From contig NZ_CP034444.1 of assembly GCF_003952385.1 (NCBI RefSeq), positions 2,604,001 through 2,668,000 on the forward strand: a DNA stretch of 64,000 nucleotides, written 5' to 3'. Source of the stretch: Mesorhizobium sp. M1D.F.Ca.ET.043.01.1.1. Lineage in GTDB: Bacteria; Pseudomonadota; Alphaproteobacteria; Rhizobiales; Rhizobiaceae. The position numbers were made by a program, and so were the translations under genes. Positions 17,821-27,074 of this stretch are shown here, piece by piece; the first letter of the stretch is position 1; each line of letters begins with the position of its first letter. The notes beneath the pieces are model-generated. The model worked only from the letters and a program-made list of their open reading frames with translations, was not told the DNA's origin and ran no database searches.

Positions 17821-19419
17821 TCACGCACCGACGGTTTCGCCGGCAGCCGCTTCTTCCTCAGCGGCCGATTCTTCCTCGGAGATCCAGCCGGCCTTCTTGC
17901 GAGCCGCCAGCACCATCTCTTCGGCTTCGGCGCGCGAAACGCCGTGATCGGCGAGCACGCCCGGAAATACCTTGGTCTCGCCGTCCTTGCGTTCCTTCCA
18001 GCCGATCAGATCGTCGACGGCATAGCCGGCGAAATCCTCGATCGTCTTCACGCCGTCCTCGCCAAGCGTCACCATCATGGCCGTGGTGATGCCGGGGATC
18101 TCGCGCAATTCGTCCTCGACGCCGAGCGCCTTGCGCTTCTCGTCGTGCTCAGCCTCGATCTTCTCGAGATATTCGCGGGCGCGCGACTGGATTTCGGACG
18201 CGGTGTCCTCGTCGAAACCGTCGATCGAGGAGATTTCGCCCGAGTCGACATAGGCGACTTCCTCGACGCTGGTGAAGCCTTCGGAGGCAAGCACCTGGCC
18301 GACCATCTCGTCGACGTCGAGGGCTTCCATGAACAGCGCCGAACGTTCGACGAATTCCTTCTGGCGACGCTCGCTCTCCTCCTGCTCGGTCAGGATGTCG
18401 ATGTCCCAGCCGGTGAGCTGCGAGGCGAGGCGAACATTCTGGCCGCGGCGGCCGATGGCCAGCGACAGCTGGTCGTCCGGCACCACCACCTCGATGCGCT
18501 CGGCATCCTCGTCGAGCACCACCTTGGCGACCTCGGCCGGCTGCAGCGCGTTGACGATGAAGGAGGCGGCCGAAGGCGACCACGGAATGATGTCGATCTT
18601 CTCGCCCTGCAGCTCGCCGACGACCGCCTGGACGCGGCTGCCGCGCATGCCGACGCAGGCACCGACCGGATCGATGGAAGAATCGCGCGAGATGACGGCG
18701 ATCTTGGCACGCGAGCCCGGGTCGCGGGCGACCGACTTGATCTCGATGATGCCGTCGTAGATCTCCGGCACTTCCATGGTGAAGAGCTTGGCCATGAACT
18801 GCGGATGTGTGCGCGACAGGAAGATCTGCGGGCCGCGCTGCTCGCGGCGCACGTCATAGACATAGGCGCGGACGCGGTCGCCATATTTGTAGTTCTCGCG
18901 CGGGATGAGCTCGTCGCGGCGGATGATCGCCTCGCCGCGGCCCAGGTCGACGATGACGTTGCCGTATTCGACGCGCTTGACGGTGCCGTTGACGATCTCG
19001 CCGATGCGGTCCTTGTACTCGTCATACTGACGATCGCGCTCGGCCTCGCGCACCTTCTGGACGATGACCTGCTTGGCCGACTGGGCGGCGATGCGGCCGA
19101 AATCCATCGGCGGCAGCTGTTCGGCGATGAAGTCGCCAAGCTGGGCGTCGGGGTTGCGCTCGCGCGCGGTCGAAAGAGCGATCTGCGTGGCGTAATCCTC
19201 GACCTTCTCAACCACTTCCATCAGCCGCTGCAGCTTCATCTCTCCCGTGTTGGGATTGATGTCGGCGCGGATATTGGTTTCCTGACCGTAACGCGAACGC
19301 GCCGCCTTCTGGATCGCATCGGCCATGGCGGCGATGACGATCGACTTGTCGATCGACTTTTCACGCGCGACCGCATCGGCGATCTGCAGCAGTTCGAGCC
19401 TGTTGGCGCTTACAACCAT
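17821..19419 (-). CDS. nusA: Transcription termination/antitermination factor NusA
   Basis: The 532-residue factor binds RNA polymerase and nascent RNA. Domains in order are the N-terminal RNAP-binding domain (1-130), S1 (about 135-200, [17 protein letters not shown]), two KH domains (about 230-345, with [18 protein letters not shown] and [14 protein letters not shown]) and a C-terminal acidic-repeat region. It regulates pausing and terminator efficiency, including possibly that of its own operon leader. The ATG at 19419 follows GGGAGAAAGACA. It lies 46 bases after rimP. Confidence 0.98.
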   Translation of the reverse strand: MVVSANRLELLQIADAVAREKSIDKSIVIAAMADAIQKAARSRYGQETNIRADINPNTGEMKLQRLMEVVEKVEDYATQIALSTARERNPDAQLGDFIAEQLPPMDFGRIAAQSAKQVIVQKVREAERDRQYDEYKDRIGEIVNGTVKRVEYGNVIVDLGRGEAIIRRDELIPRENYKYGDRVRAYVYDVRREQRGPQIFLSRTHPQFMAKLFTMEVPEIYDGIIEIKSVARDPGSRAKIAVISRDSSIDPVGACVGMRGSRVQAVVGELQGEKIDIIPWSPSAASFIVNALQPAEVAKVVLDEDAERIEVVVPDDQLSLAIGRRGQNVRLASQLTGWDIDILTEQEESERRQKEFVERSALFMEALDVDEMVGQVLASEGFTSVEEVAYVDSGEISSIDGFDEDTASEIQSRAREYLEKIEAEHDEKRKALGVEDELREIPGITTAMMVTLGEDGVKTIEDFAGYAVDDLIGWKERKDGETKVFPGVLADHGVSRAEAEEMVLAARKKAGWISEEESAAEEEAAAGETVGA

Positions 19420-19465
19420 TGTCTTTCTCCCGACTTCGCTCCGGGCTCGCGGCCCGAAAACTCAA

Positions 19466-20098
19466 TCAACTTTCCTGTTCTGTTTCGTTTCCTTCGCCGG
19501 CGGCGGCATCTTCCGCTTCGCCCCGGCGTTTTTTTGCTTCCTTGCGGGCCCTGTTGTCCTTCGACAGGGCCTCGCGGATAAGATCGTCGGTCAGCACCAG
19601 CCGCGCCTCGGCGATCGCATCATAGGGCACGCGCACAGTCGGCTCTTCGCCATAGGCCGCCTTGTCGCGCTCCAGCAATATGCCGTCGGCGTCCGCCTCG
19701 GCAATCTTGCCCTTGAAACGCTTGCGGTCGCCGATGAGGACCGAGGTCTCCATCTTGACCAGATGGCCGGTCCAGGTGGTGAAATCCGACTTGCGCACCA
19801 GCGGCCGGTCGATGCCCGGCGACGACACTTCGAGATGATACGCCTTTTCGATCGGATCTTCGACATCGAGCGCCGGCGACACGGCGCGGCTGACCTCCTC
19901 GCAGTCCTCGACAGTCATGGTGCCGTCGTCGCGCTCGGCCATGATCTGCAGCGTCAGCCCGTTCTGTCCGGTCAGATGCACCCGCACGAGGCGGAAACCG
20001 ATGGCCTTGAGCACCGGCTGCACGATCAGCGCAATGCGCGCATCGATGCCGCTCTCGCGGATGATGCGGTCGTCGGCTTCGTTTGCCGCTGCGGTCAT
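19466..20098 (-). CDS. rimP: Ribosome maturation factor RimP
   Basis: The 210-residue RimP assists 30S maturation. The conserved N-domain is visible ([43 protein letters not shown]), as is the motif [20 protein letters not shown]. The C-terminal tail beyond about 180 is charged and specific to the group. It is the first gene of the rimP-nusA-infB run. The ATG at 20098 follows GGAAGTTT. Its leader contains a good promoter and a terminator-like hairpin, so the whole operon may be attenuated. Confidence 0.96.
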   Translation of the reverse strand: MTAAANEADDRIIRESGIDARIALIVQPVLKAIGFRLVRVHLTGQNGLTLQIMAERDDGTMTVEDCEEVSRAVSPALDVEDPIEKAYHLEVSSPGIDRPLVRKSDFTTWTGHLVKMETSVLIGDRKRFKGKIAEADADGILLERDKAAYGEEPTVRVPYDAIAEARLVLTDDLIREALSKDNRARKEAKKRRGEAEDAAAGEGNETEQES

Positions 20099-20137
20099 AA
20101 ACTTCCTGTCGCTTTGTCGCTCCGGCCGGCAGGTAAC

Positions 20138-20169
20138 AAAAAAGAGCGGGACCGGGTGGACCCACTCTT
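20138..20169 (-). promoter_or_regulatory. Terminator-like hairpin (attenuator) in the rimP leader
   Basis: On the minus strand AAGAGTGGG pairs with CCCGCTCTT (one U-G pair) across a ten-base loop, and the stem runs into a six-U tract. It lies about 40 bases before the rimP ATG and after the promoter at 20197-20225, so it can cut off the operon early. NusA control of its own operon leader is known in E. coli. Confidence 0.75.
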
Positions 20170-20196
20170 CGTCATACCGACCAAGAATTTGAGGCT

Positions 20197-20225
20197 GATA
20201 TAGACGATCCCGGCCAGCGTTTCAA
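20197..20225 (-). promoter_or_regulatory. Sigma-70-type promoter of the rimP-nusA-infB operon
   Basis: On the minus strand TTGAAA (20225-20220) and TATATC (20202-20197) are spaced by 17 bases. Transcription would start near 20189 and give a leader of about 90 bases containing the hairpin. Confidence 0.65.
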
Positions 20226-20387
20226 GCCTGACGATGCCAGCAGGCAAAGTCGCGCAGGAGGTGGCAGCGTTGCGTGCCGAGCATGGCGGCCATGCGCCGG
20301 CACCTCTGTGATTCCAGTTTGCCAGCACCCATTTATGCTGCAACGCAAAAAGAAGGTCGCGCGCGGCGGCGCGCGAAGGTATTCGTC

Positions 20388-20549
20388 ATGGACCGTGGAT
20401 TGTTTTTCCTAATCGGTGATTTTCTGACGACATTCGGCAGCGCCGCTGCCGCGTCGCGAGCCGTCGAGGCCGGCCGCAAGCCGCGCCGCAGCGACCTGAA
20501 GAAGCTCGGCATCGACCCGACCGCTTTCGACAGGATCGGTCGGTTCTGA
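20388..20549 (+). CDS. Small hypothetical protein (53 aa)
   Basis: I do not recognise a named family. The frame from ATG 20388 has GAAGG about nine bases upstream and ends at TGA 20547-20549. The product has a hydrophobic N-terminus (GLFFLIGDFLTTFGSAAAAS) and a basic C-terminal half ending in RSDLKKLGIDPTAFDRIGRF. Codon choice in the basic half matches the GC-rich neighbours. The gene is divergent from rimP and convergent with trmB. A hairpin AGGGCG/CGCCCT follows its stop. It may be a small membrane-associated or regulatory protein. Confidence 0.55.
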   Translation: MDRGLFFLIGDFLTTFGSAAAASRAVEAGRKPRRSDLKKLGIDPTAFDRIGRF

Positions 20550-20594
20550 GCCGCGGACAACAGGGCGCTTGCCGCCCTCTTGAAAGATTTCGAG

Positions 20595-21296
20595 CTACGT
20601 CCGGATAAAGGTCAGATAAGCCGGCCGCCGTCCCTCGCGGATCGCCTTTGCCTCATAGCGCGTGCCGGGCCAGCCCTCATAGGGCGTTTGCCAGCCGGCG
20701 GCCTCGCTGGCCTGCCAGGCGAAGCTGCCATTGGCGCGGCAAGCGAGCAGCGTCCAGTTCACATAGCTGTCGATGTCGGAGGCGAAGCGGAATCTGCCGC
20801 CCGCCTTCAGCACCCGGGCGAACCGGTCGAGGTTGGCAGGGCTTACGAAGCGCCGCTTCCAGTGCTTCTTCTTCGGCCATGGATCGGGATAAAGCAGATC
20901 GATGCCGTCGAGCGAGGCCGGCGGCAGCCAGTCGAGCAGGCGCGTGGCGTCGTCGTCATAGACCCTGAGATTGGCGAGCGGCGCCTTGGCGAGCGCGGTC
21001 ATCATCTTGGCCATGCCGTTGACGAAGGGCTCGACGCCGATAAAGCCCGTCGCCGGCGCTTCCGTCGCGCGGTGCAACAGATGTTCGCCGCCGCCGAAGC
21101 CGATCTCGAGCTGAACGGCTGAGACCTTTGCCTCGAATAGCATTCCGAGGTCCGCCGGTGGCTCCGCCGCCAGGTCGAGCCTGTAGGCGCGCAGGCCGCT
21201 CTCCAGCGCCGCGGCCTGCTGCGGACGAATGGTCTTGCCGTGCCGGCGGCCGAAAAATGCTTCGGTCGCGCGGCTCGGCCGGTCCTTCGGGTCCAC
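20595..21296 (-). CDS. trmB: tRNA (guanine-N7)-methyltransferase TrmB
   Basis: The 233-residue SAM-dependent enzyme methylates G46 in the variable loop of tRNA. Family motifs are [15 protein letters not shown], the acidic pair in the SAM site, and [22 protein letters not shown] at 21296 lies five bases after the metK stop and there is no clear ribosome binding site, so translational coupling with metK is likely. It is the last gene of the lnt-phrR-metK-trmB run. Confidence 0.95.
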   Translation of the reverse strand: MDPKDRPSRATEAFFGRRHGKTIRPQQAAALESGLRAYRLDLAAEPPADLGMLFEAKVSAVQLEIGFGGGEHLLHRATEAPATGFIGVEPFVNGMAKMMTALAKAPLANLRVYDDDATRLLDWLPPASLDGIDLLYPDPWPKKKHWKRRFVSPANLDRFARVLKAGGRFRFASDIDSYVNWTLLACRANGSFAWQASEAAGWQTPYEGWPGTRYEAKAIREGRRPAYLTFIRT

Positions 21297-21301
21297 TGGC
21301 G

Positions 21302-22567
21302 TCAGGCGGCGACCGCGTCCTTGAGCGCCTTGGCGAGGTCCGTCTTCTCCCAGGAGAAGGAACCGTCGCGGCCGGCCTTGCGGCCGAAATGGCCATAAGA
21401 CGAGGTCTTGGCGTAGATCGGCTTGTTGAGGTCGAGATGACGGCGGATGCCAGAAGGCGACAGGTCCATCACCTGACGCAGAGCTCCCTCGAGCCTGGCC
21501 TCGTCGACCCTACCGGTGCCGTGCAGGTCGACATAGACCGACAGCGGCTGGGCGACGCCGATGGCGTAGGACAGTTGGATGGTGCAGCGGTCGGCGAGCT
21601 TGGCCGCGACAACGTTCTTGGCGAGATAACGCGCCGCATAGGCGGCCGAGCGGTCGACCTTGGTGGTGTCCTTGCCGGAGAAGGCGCCGCCGCCATGGGG
21701 GGCCGCGCCGCCATAGGTGTCGACGATGATCTTGCGGCCGGTAAGGCCGGCGTCGCCGTCGGGACCGCCGATCACGAACTTGCCGGTCGGGTTGATATAC
21801 CAGTTGCAGTCCTCGGCGACCTTGAGATCGCCAAGCGCCTCGCGGATGTACGGCTCGACGACCTTGCGCACCTTCTTGGAATCCCAGCTGGAATCGAGGT
21901 GCTGGGTGGAAAGCACGATCTGCGTCACTTCCGCAGCCTTGCCGTCGGCATAGCGCACGGTGACCTGGCTCTTGGCATCCGGGCCGAGCCTGCCGGCATC
22001 GCCATTGCCTTCATGGCGCGCGGCGGCCAGCAATTCGAGGATCTTGTGGCTGTAATAGATCGGCGCCGGCATCAAGTCGGGCGTCTCGCGGCAGGCATAG
22101 CCGAACATGATGCCCTGGTCGCCGGCACCTTCCTCGCCCTGGCGGTCGGCAGCATTGTCGACGCCCTGGCCGATGTCGGGCGACTGGCCGTGCAGCAGCA
22201 CCTCGATCTTGGCCGTCTTCCAGTGGAAGCCTGCCTGCTCGTAGCCGATCTCGCGGATGGCCTTGCGGGCGACCGACTTGAACTTGGCCGGATTGACGAC
22301 CGGGTGGCCCGCCGCATCCTTGAGGATGCTGCCGGCCTTGTCCTTCTTCAGCAGCGTCTCGGGGACCCTGACCTCGCCGGCGATGACGACGCGGTTGGTG
22401 GTGGCCAGCGTCTCGCAGGCAACGCGCACCTTCCACGGGTCCATGCCCGTCTTCCTGGCTTCGCGATAGACAAGATCGACGATCTCGTCGGAGATACGGT
22501 CACAGACTTTGTCGGGATGGCCCTCGGAGACGGATTCCGAGGTGAAGAGATAGTTCTGCCGCGTCAC
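21302..22567 (-). CDS. metK: S-adenosylmethionine synthetase
   Basis: The 421-residue enzyme makes SAM from methionine and ATP. Clear motifs are [16 protein letters not shown] at the N-terminus, the signature [15 protein letters not shown], and [19 protein letters not shown]. It is longer than E. coli MetK (about 384) because of short insertions common in alphaproteobacteria. The start is GTG at 22567, with GAGGGG about seven bases upstream. It has its own likely promoter and a leader hairpin, and the downstream trmB also uses SAM. Confidence 0.97.
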   Translation of the reverse strand: MTRQNYLFTSESVSEGHPDKVCDRISDEIVDLVYREARKTGMDPWKVRVACETLATTNRVVIAGEVRVPETLLKKDKAGSILKDAAGHPVVNPAKFKSVARKAIREIGYEQAGFHWKTAKIEVLLHGQSPDIGQGVDNAADRQGEEGAGDQGIMFGYACRETPDLMPAPIYYSHKILELLAAARHEGNGDAGRLGPDAKSQVTVRYADGKAAEVTQIVLSTQHLDSSWDSKKVRKVVEPYIREALGDLKVAEDCNWYINPTGKFVIGGPDGDAGLTGRKIIVDTYGGAAPHGGGAFSGKDTTKVDRSAAYAARYLAKNVVAAKLADRCTIQLSYAIGVAQPLSVYVDLHGTGRVDEARLEGALRQVMDLSPSGIRRHLDLNKPIYAKTSSYGHFGRKAGRDGSFSWEKTDLAKALKDAVAA

Positions 22568-22581
22568 GGGTGTCCCCTCTT

Positions 22582-22606
22582 GAAAAAGATCGGCAAGGCT
22601 GCCGAT
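22582..22606 (-). promoter_or_regulatory. Terminator-like hairpin in the metK leader
   Basis: On the minus strand a perfect 7-bp stem (ATCGGCA / TGCCGAT) with a four-base loop is followed by CTTTTTC, about 22 bases before the GTG start. It does not match the SAM-II or SAM/SAH riboswitch patterns I know. It could be an attenuator or a simple leader stem. Confidence 0.5.
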
Positions 22607-22620
22607 TTTGGCGCGCCACG

Positions 22621-22649
22621 TGTTAGCGGTGCCGGGCGCCGCTCGTCAA
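22621..22649 (-). promoter_or_regulatory. Candidate metK promoter
   Basis: On the minus strand TTGACG and CTAACA are spaced by exactly 17 bases. The leader would be about 50 bases and would contain the hairpin at 22582-22606. Confidence 0.55.
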
Positions 22650-22734
22650 GCGGCGCGACGGATCTGGCATGACTTTCGGCACAATCAGCTTGTGCCACCG
22701 GCGGCAAGGCACCCCCGGCAGCATGAGCCTGGAA

Positions 22735-23157
22735 TCACTCGGCGTCGTCCGGCGAAAGGGACTTCACAAGATCGATGATCCGGCGCCGCACCTTGACGTC
22801 AGGAATCTTGACGAAGGCACGATTGAGCTGAAGCCCTTCCGGGCTGCCGCAGAATTCGATGGCGAACGCCATCGAGGCATCCTCGGCGAATCCCCGATTG
22901 CCGGCCCCGGCCTCCTGACCCGGGGCGTCCTCGAAGAAGAAGGCGACCGGAACACTCAGAATGGATGCGATGGCCTGCAGACGGCTGGCCCCCACCCGGT
23001 TCGTCCCCTTTTCGTATTTCTGGATCTGTTGAAACGTGATGCCGAGATTTTCACCCAGCTTTTCCTGGCTCATTCCAAGCATATTGCGACGCAGCCGAAT
23101 ACGACTCCCGACATGGATGTCGATCGGATTCGGCTTCTTCTTGTTCTCTTCTGTCAT
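22735..23157 (-). CDS. phrR: PhrR/PraR-type XRE-family regulator
   Basis: This 140-residue regulator has an N-terminal Cro/CI helix-turn-helix (about 16-70: GSRIRLRRNMLGMSQEKLGENLGITFQQIQKYEKGTNRV) and a C-terminal region of about 70 residues. It closely resembles PraR/PhrR of rhizobia; phrR was described beside actA (the lnt homologue) in Sinorhizobium, and the gene order here agrees. PraR-type proteins control surface attachment and biofilm genes. The ATG at 23157 follows GAGGA. A TTGACA overlapping the lnt stop may serve as its own promoter. Confidence 0.87.
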   Translation of the reverse strand: MTEENKKKPNPIDIHVGSRIRLRRNMLGMSQEKLGENLGITFQQIQKYEKGTNRVGASRLQAIASILSVPVAFFFEDAPGQEAGAGNRGFAEDASMAFAIEFCGSPEGLQLNRAFVKIPDVKVRRRIIDLVKSLSPDDAE

Positions 23158-23296
23158 TTTTTCCTCGCCGAATTTTTCCGGCTTTTTCTATTTTTGCCGC
23201 CCAAACGAAGCCGGAGCCACCTGCCCCAACAGACCCCTCCGACCGACTTCGAGAAAATTTTAGGCGTTACAGTATGAGTTTCTAATGTGCCGACTG

Positions 23297-24886
23297 TCAA
23301 TTCACCCGTAGCCGCTGCCTTACATTCAATGTGAAGGCCATGAGCGCAAACAGCAACATGATCAGCAATCCGTTAATGCGCCGCTGGTCGGCAGAAAGCA
23401 GCGCGTGCCCGGAAATCGGCAAATGCGCATCGATGGCGCCGCGCGCGTCGACCGCCAAGGCATCGACGATGCGCCCCCGCGAATCGACAACGGCGGAGAT
23501 GCCGTTGTTAGCCGCACGCAACAAAGGCAACCCGTTCTCCACCGCGCGAATCTGCGCCTGCCGGAAGTGCTGGTACGGGCCTGGCGTATCGCCAAACCAG
23601 GCATCGTTCGTGACGTTCACAATAAGTTCAGATGACGCGGCGTCAACCGCTACAAGGTCGGGAAAGATGACCTCGTAGCAGATGAAGGGAGCGGCGCTGA
23701 GGCCGTTCGGCACCGCAATCGGATGCCGCTCGTTGCCGGCGGCGAAATTCATCGGCCCGGCGACGAGTTGTCCGATGCCGAAACGTTCGAACAGACCCTC
23801 GAAAGGCAGATATTCGCCGAACGGCACCAGGTGCACCTTGTCGACGGCATCAACCATCTCGCCCTTGTCGTTGATCGCCACCACGGAATTGTAATAACGG
23901 CTGCCGGCAGTCCCCGCGCCGCCCTCCTCGCGCACCACGCCGGCGATCAGCATCTGGCCATCGGTCAACATATCGCCGAGGGCCGTCAGCGCGTCCGGAC
24001 GCTCCGTGAACAGGAACGGCACCGACGTTTCCGGCCACAGGATCAGTTGCGGCCTGGCATGGCCCTCATCCGGCGCCTTGGCCGATATCCCCATCAGCGT
24101 GGCGAAGATGCGGTCGCGCACCGAGGCATCCCATTTCTCGCTGAGATCGACGGCTGGCTGGACGATGCGAACGTCGATCGCGCGGGCGGCCGGCTCGGCC
24201 GGGGCGGCGAGCCTGAAATAGCCGAAGCCGACATCGGCGGCGACAAGGATGACGAACAAGGCAAGGCCCAGCTTCAGATGCCGGCGCGCGGCGACAAGCG
24301 CCGGCAAGGAAAAGACGAAGACCGCGAGCGCGTTCATGCCGATCATGCCCGTCACCGACACGCTCTGCATCAGGAGCGGCACCGGCATCGCGGCATAGCC
24401 GACGGCATTCCAGGGAAAGCCGGTGAAGAGAAAATCGCGCAGCCATTCGGCAAGGCTGAAGCCGAAGGCGAGCGCGGCGATGCGGCCGATGTCGCTGCTC
24501 CAGAAAAGCCGCGCCGCGACCGCCGCAAAGCCGTAGAAGAAAGCGAGCGCGAAGGGAATCCCGACCACGGCGAAGGGCAAGGCCCAGGCGAAGCTGTCGG
24601 CTTCGACCAGAAGCGCCTGGCCGATCCACCAGAGGCCGGCGAGGAAATAGCCGAAGCCGAACCACCAGCCGATGGCGAAGGCCGGCCGCAGGCGCTTGAG
24701 CCAGCCGTCGGACGCTTCCCCGGTGGCGCCGTCGAGCAGCCAGACAAGCACCGGAAACGAGACGAAGCAGACGGCGAAGAAATCGTAAGGAGCCTGGGCA
24801 AGAACCGCGAGCGCTCCCGCGGCAAACGCGACCAGCGACCGCCGCCATCCCCACAGCAGAATTATCCGGCCGGCAAAGCGCTGCAT
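23297..24886 (-). CDS. lnt: Apolipoprotein N-acyltransferase
   Basis: The 529-residue inner-membrane enzyme adds the third acyl chain to lipoproteins. The N-terminal half has about six membrane helices; the C-terminal half is a nitrilase-like domain with the Glu-Lys-Cys triad in [25 protein letters not shown] and [11 protein letters not shown], and a final helix near 505-522. The Sinorhizobium homologue is the acid-tolerance gene actA. A VOC-family gene separates it from corC, with which it is usually paired. Several lipoproteins in this window would be its clients. Confidence 0.96.
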   Translation of the reverse strand: MQRFAGRIILLWGWRRSLVAFAAGALAVLAQAPYDFFAVCFVSFPVLVWLLDGATGEASDGWLKRLRPAFAIGWWFGFGYFLAGLWWIGQALLVEADSFAWALPFAVVGIPFALAFFYGFAAVAARLFWSSDIGRIAALAFGFSLAEWLRDFLFTGFPWNAVGYAAMPVPLLMQSVSVTGMIGMNALAVFVFSLPALVAARRHLKLGLALFVILVAADVGFGYFRLAAPAEPAARAIDVRIVQPAVDLSEKWDASVRDRIFATLMGISAKAPDEGHARPQLILWPETSVPFLFTERPDALTALGDMLTDGQMLIAGVVREEGGAGTAGSRYYNSVVAINDKGEMVDAVDKVHLVPFGEYLPFEGLFERFGIGQLVAGPMNFAAGNERHPIAVPNGLSAAPFICYEVIFPDLVAVDAASSELIVNVTNDAWFGDTPGPYQHFRQAQIRAVENGLPLLRAANNGISAVVDSRGRIVDALAVDARGAIDAHLPISGHALLSADQRRINGLLIMLLFALMAFTLNVRQRLRVN

Positions 24887-24976
24887 CTAGCTTCCCAAGT
24901 CGCGCGAATCAGGGAGCCAGAGATTTAACAGGCCGGGCCGGATGCTCCAAATGACGGTGACTTGAGGAACGTCTTT

Positions 24977-25447
24977 CTATCGGTGCCACCCTTGGATGCT
25001 GAGACCACTCATCCGCTCGGCCTCTTCTTTGGGCACAACGCGCACGGTCTGCGTGAAGGTCCAGACATGGCCTTCGGGATCGCGGGCCCGGTATTGCCGT
25101 TCGCCGTAGAAGTGATCGATGGGCGCCTCGACGATTTCGGCCCCCGCGACGCGCGCTTTCTCGCAGTGGGCGTCGAGGTCTTCCCTCAAACGGACGTAGA
25201 CCGATTGGGTGTTCTTGCCGCCGACCGAGGCGGGGCTGGCAATGTGCTCGGCCCATTCGGAATCGATGATGATGTAGCCGTCGCCGAACCGCATTTCGGC
25301 ATGGACAGGCCGCCCATCGCCGTCGCTCACCAGCATGCTCGGCTCGAAGCCGAACGCCCCCTGAAGCCAGGCCAGAGCCGCGCGTGGATTTCGATAGAAG
25401 ACGCCGGATCCGAGGACCGCATGCTTGAACGGATCGTCGACCGGCAT
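24977..25447 (-). CDS. VOC (glyoxalase/bleomycin resistance) family protein
   Basis: This 156-residue protein shows the paired beta-alpha-beta-beta-beta units of the VOC superfamily. Recognisable parts are VFYRNPRAALAWLQGAFGFE at the N-terminus and the C-terminal FYGERQYRARDPEGHVWTFTQ, where Glu of DPEGH is the usual metal ligand. Its substrate is unknown; similar proteins are often annotated as glyoxalases without proof. It sits between corC and lnt, a pair that is usually contiguous, so it is a local insertion into a conserved block. Confidence 0.85.
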   Translation of the reverse strand: MPVDDPFKHAVLGSGVFYRNPRAALAWLQGAFGFEPSMLVSDGDGRPVHAEMRFGDGYIIIDSEWAEHIASPASVGGKNTQSVYVRLREDLDAHCEKARVAGAEIVEAPIDHFYGERQYRARDPEGHVWTFTQTVRVVPKEEAERMSGLSIQGWHR

Positions 25448-25461
25448 GGGGCGCGACGGTA

Positions 25462-26544
25462 TCAGGCTTGCTCGGTGCGCGCCGCGCGGCGGCGCTGCCG
25501 TTCGCCCTTCGGGCTCTGCACGATGCGCACCCGCTTGACGCGGCGCGGATCGGCGTCGAGCACATGGAACTCGAAGCCCGGTATGGCTTGCACCACCTCG
25601 CCCCTGGCCGGGACGCGGCCAAGCGTGTTGAAGATCATGCCGCCGATCGTGTCGACATATTCGCCATGCTCGCCGGCGGCGAAATCCTCGCCGATCATCT
25701 TGGCGACCTCGTCGATTTCGGCCTTGCCGTCGACGACGAACACGCCGTCGCCGGTCTGGGTGATCATCGGCTCGTCGTCATCGTGCTCGTCCTCGATGTC
25801 GCCGACGACCATCTCGACGATGTCCTCCAGCGAGGCAAGGCCGTCGGTGCCGCCATATTCGTCGATGACCAGCGCCATCTGGGTGCGCGTCGTCTGCATG
25901 CGTCCCATCAGGTCGGAGGCAAGCATCGACGGCGGCACGAACAGGACCGGGCGGATCAGGTCGAGATCGCCGATGGTGCGCGCGAGGTCGACCTGGGTGA
26001 GATCGAGAACGGTCGGCGCCGGCGCCTTCCTGTTCGCGCGGCCCTTCTTGACGCGGGCGAGCTTGGTGATGTGGGCAAGAACGTCGCGGATATGGACCAT
26101 GCCACGCGGGTCGTCGAGCGTTTCGGAATAGACCGGCATGCGGGAATGGCCCGATTGCTCGAAGAGGCCAAGCAGATCGCCGAGATTGGTGGTGATCTCG
26201 ACGGCTTCGATGTCGGCGCGCGGCACCATGACGTCCTCGACGCGCACTTCGCGCAGCCGCAGGATGTTGTTGAGCATGGCGCGTTCGCCGGGCGAGAAGG
26301 ATTCGGCATCGGTGGCCGTCTCGGCCAGCGCGTCGGCGATCTCCTCGCGCAGGTTGGTGCCATTGCGGTGCCGGAACAGGCCGAGCACGCGATCGAAGAG
26401 CGAAGGACCGGCATGCGAAGGCTCAGCGGCTGCGCTGCCGGTGGGAATACTCGGACTGGAGCCTTCTTCCGACTTTTCGGAAGGTCTGGCCGCACTGCCG
26501 GCGTCCGGACGGGCGGCAGTTTCTGGTTTGTCGTTCATCGCCAT
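25462..26544 (-). CDS. corC: CorC/YbeX-like CBS-domain protein
   Basis: This 360-residue soluble CorC-type protein lacks the membrane DUF21 domain. A long acidic, proline-rich N-terminal leader (1-60) precedes two CBS domains (about 115-245: VEDVMVPRADIEAV and RPVLFVPPSMLASDLM) and a CorC_HlyC domain with the conserved MALVIDEYGGTDGLASLEDIVE. The family is linked to Mg2+/Co2+ homeostasis and, next to ybeY and phoH, to ribosome and RNA quality control. It lies 21 bases after ybeY. The N-terminal leader is longer than usual. Confidence 0.93.
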   Translation of the reverse strand: MAMNDKPETAARPDAGSAARPSEKSEEGSSPSIPTGSAAAEPSHAGPSLFDRVLGLFRHRNGTNLREEIADALAETATDAESFSPGERAMLNNILRLREVRVEDVMVPRADIEAVEITTNLGDLLGLFEQSGHSRMPVYSETLDDPRGMVHIRDVLAHITKLARVKKGRANRKAPAPTVLDLTQVDLARTIGDLDLIRPVLFVPPSMLASDLMGRMQTTRTQMALVIDEYGGTDGLASLEDIVEMVVGDIEDEHDDDEPMITQTGDGVFVVDGKAEIDEVAKMIGEDFAAGEHGEYVDTIGGMIFNTLGRVPARGEVVQAIPGFEFHVLDADPRRVKRVRIVQSPKGERQRRRAARTEQA

Positions 26545-26565
26545 CAGGTCAATTGGTCTTTTTTG

Positions 26566-27063
26566 TTACGCGTAGGGATCGGGAATGGCAAGCCTTGCAA
26601 GCGCGGCGCGCTCGATCGCTTCCATCTCCTCGGCCTCGGCGTCGGTCTCGTGATCATGGCCAAGAAGATGCAGCAGGCCATGGATGACGAGATGGGTGAT
26701 ATGGTTCGCCAGCGGCTTGTCTTCCAGGGCGGCCTCGCGCGTGACCGTCTCCGAGGCCAGCACGATGTCGCCCAGCATCGGCGGCAGTGCACCGCCCTTC
26801 GGGAAGGAAAAGGCAGGGAAAGACAAGACGTTGGTCGGTTTGTCCTTGCCGCGCCATTCGGCGTTGAGGGTCTGGATATGGGCATCGTCGGAAAAAACGA
26901 TGCTGAGCTCGGAGGCGCCACTTGCGCCGGTCTCGGCAAAGACGGCGGCGACCGCCCGATCGACCAGGCGCTCCAGCTCGGCCTCCGCGGGCCAGTCGCC
27001 GGCCTCGACGAAAATATCGATGTCGACCGGCGTCTCGCCGCTGGTTTCCGGATTTTCAGCCAT
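26566..27063 (-). CDS. ybeY: Endoribonuclease YbeY (rRNA maturation factor)
   Basis: The 165-residue metal-dependent endonuclease takes part in 16S 3'-end maturation and 70S quality control. The zinc-binding motif [18 protein letters not shown] (H-x3-H-x5-H) is intact near 128-145, and the upstream [18 protein letters not shown] is also conserved. It lies 11 bases after phoH and just before corC, the standard order phoH-ybeY-corC-lnt. Confidence 0.96.
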   Translation of the reverse strand: MAENPETSGETPVDIDIFVEAGDWPAEAELERLVDRAVAAVFAETGASGASELSIVFSDDAHIQTLNAEWRGKDKPTNVLSFPAFSFPKGGALPPMLGDIVLASETVTREAALEDKPLANHITHLVIHGLLHLLGHDHETDAEAEEMEAIERAALARLAIPDPYA

Positions 27064-27074
27064 TTGGCCTTCGA

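Noticed and set aside
17803..19581. Open frame of 592 codons antisense to nusA
   Set aside because: It is antisense to a certain gene and rich in Asp/Leu/Arg without motifs.
22568..22734. SAM riboswitch upstream of metK
   Set aside because: The leader is too short and lacks the SAM-II and SAM/SAH core patterns; only a hairpin and promoter can be supported.
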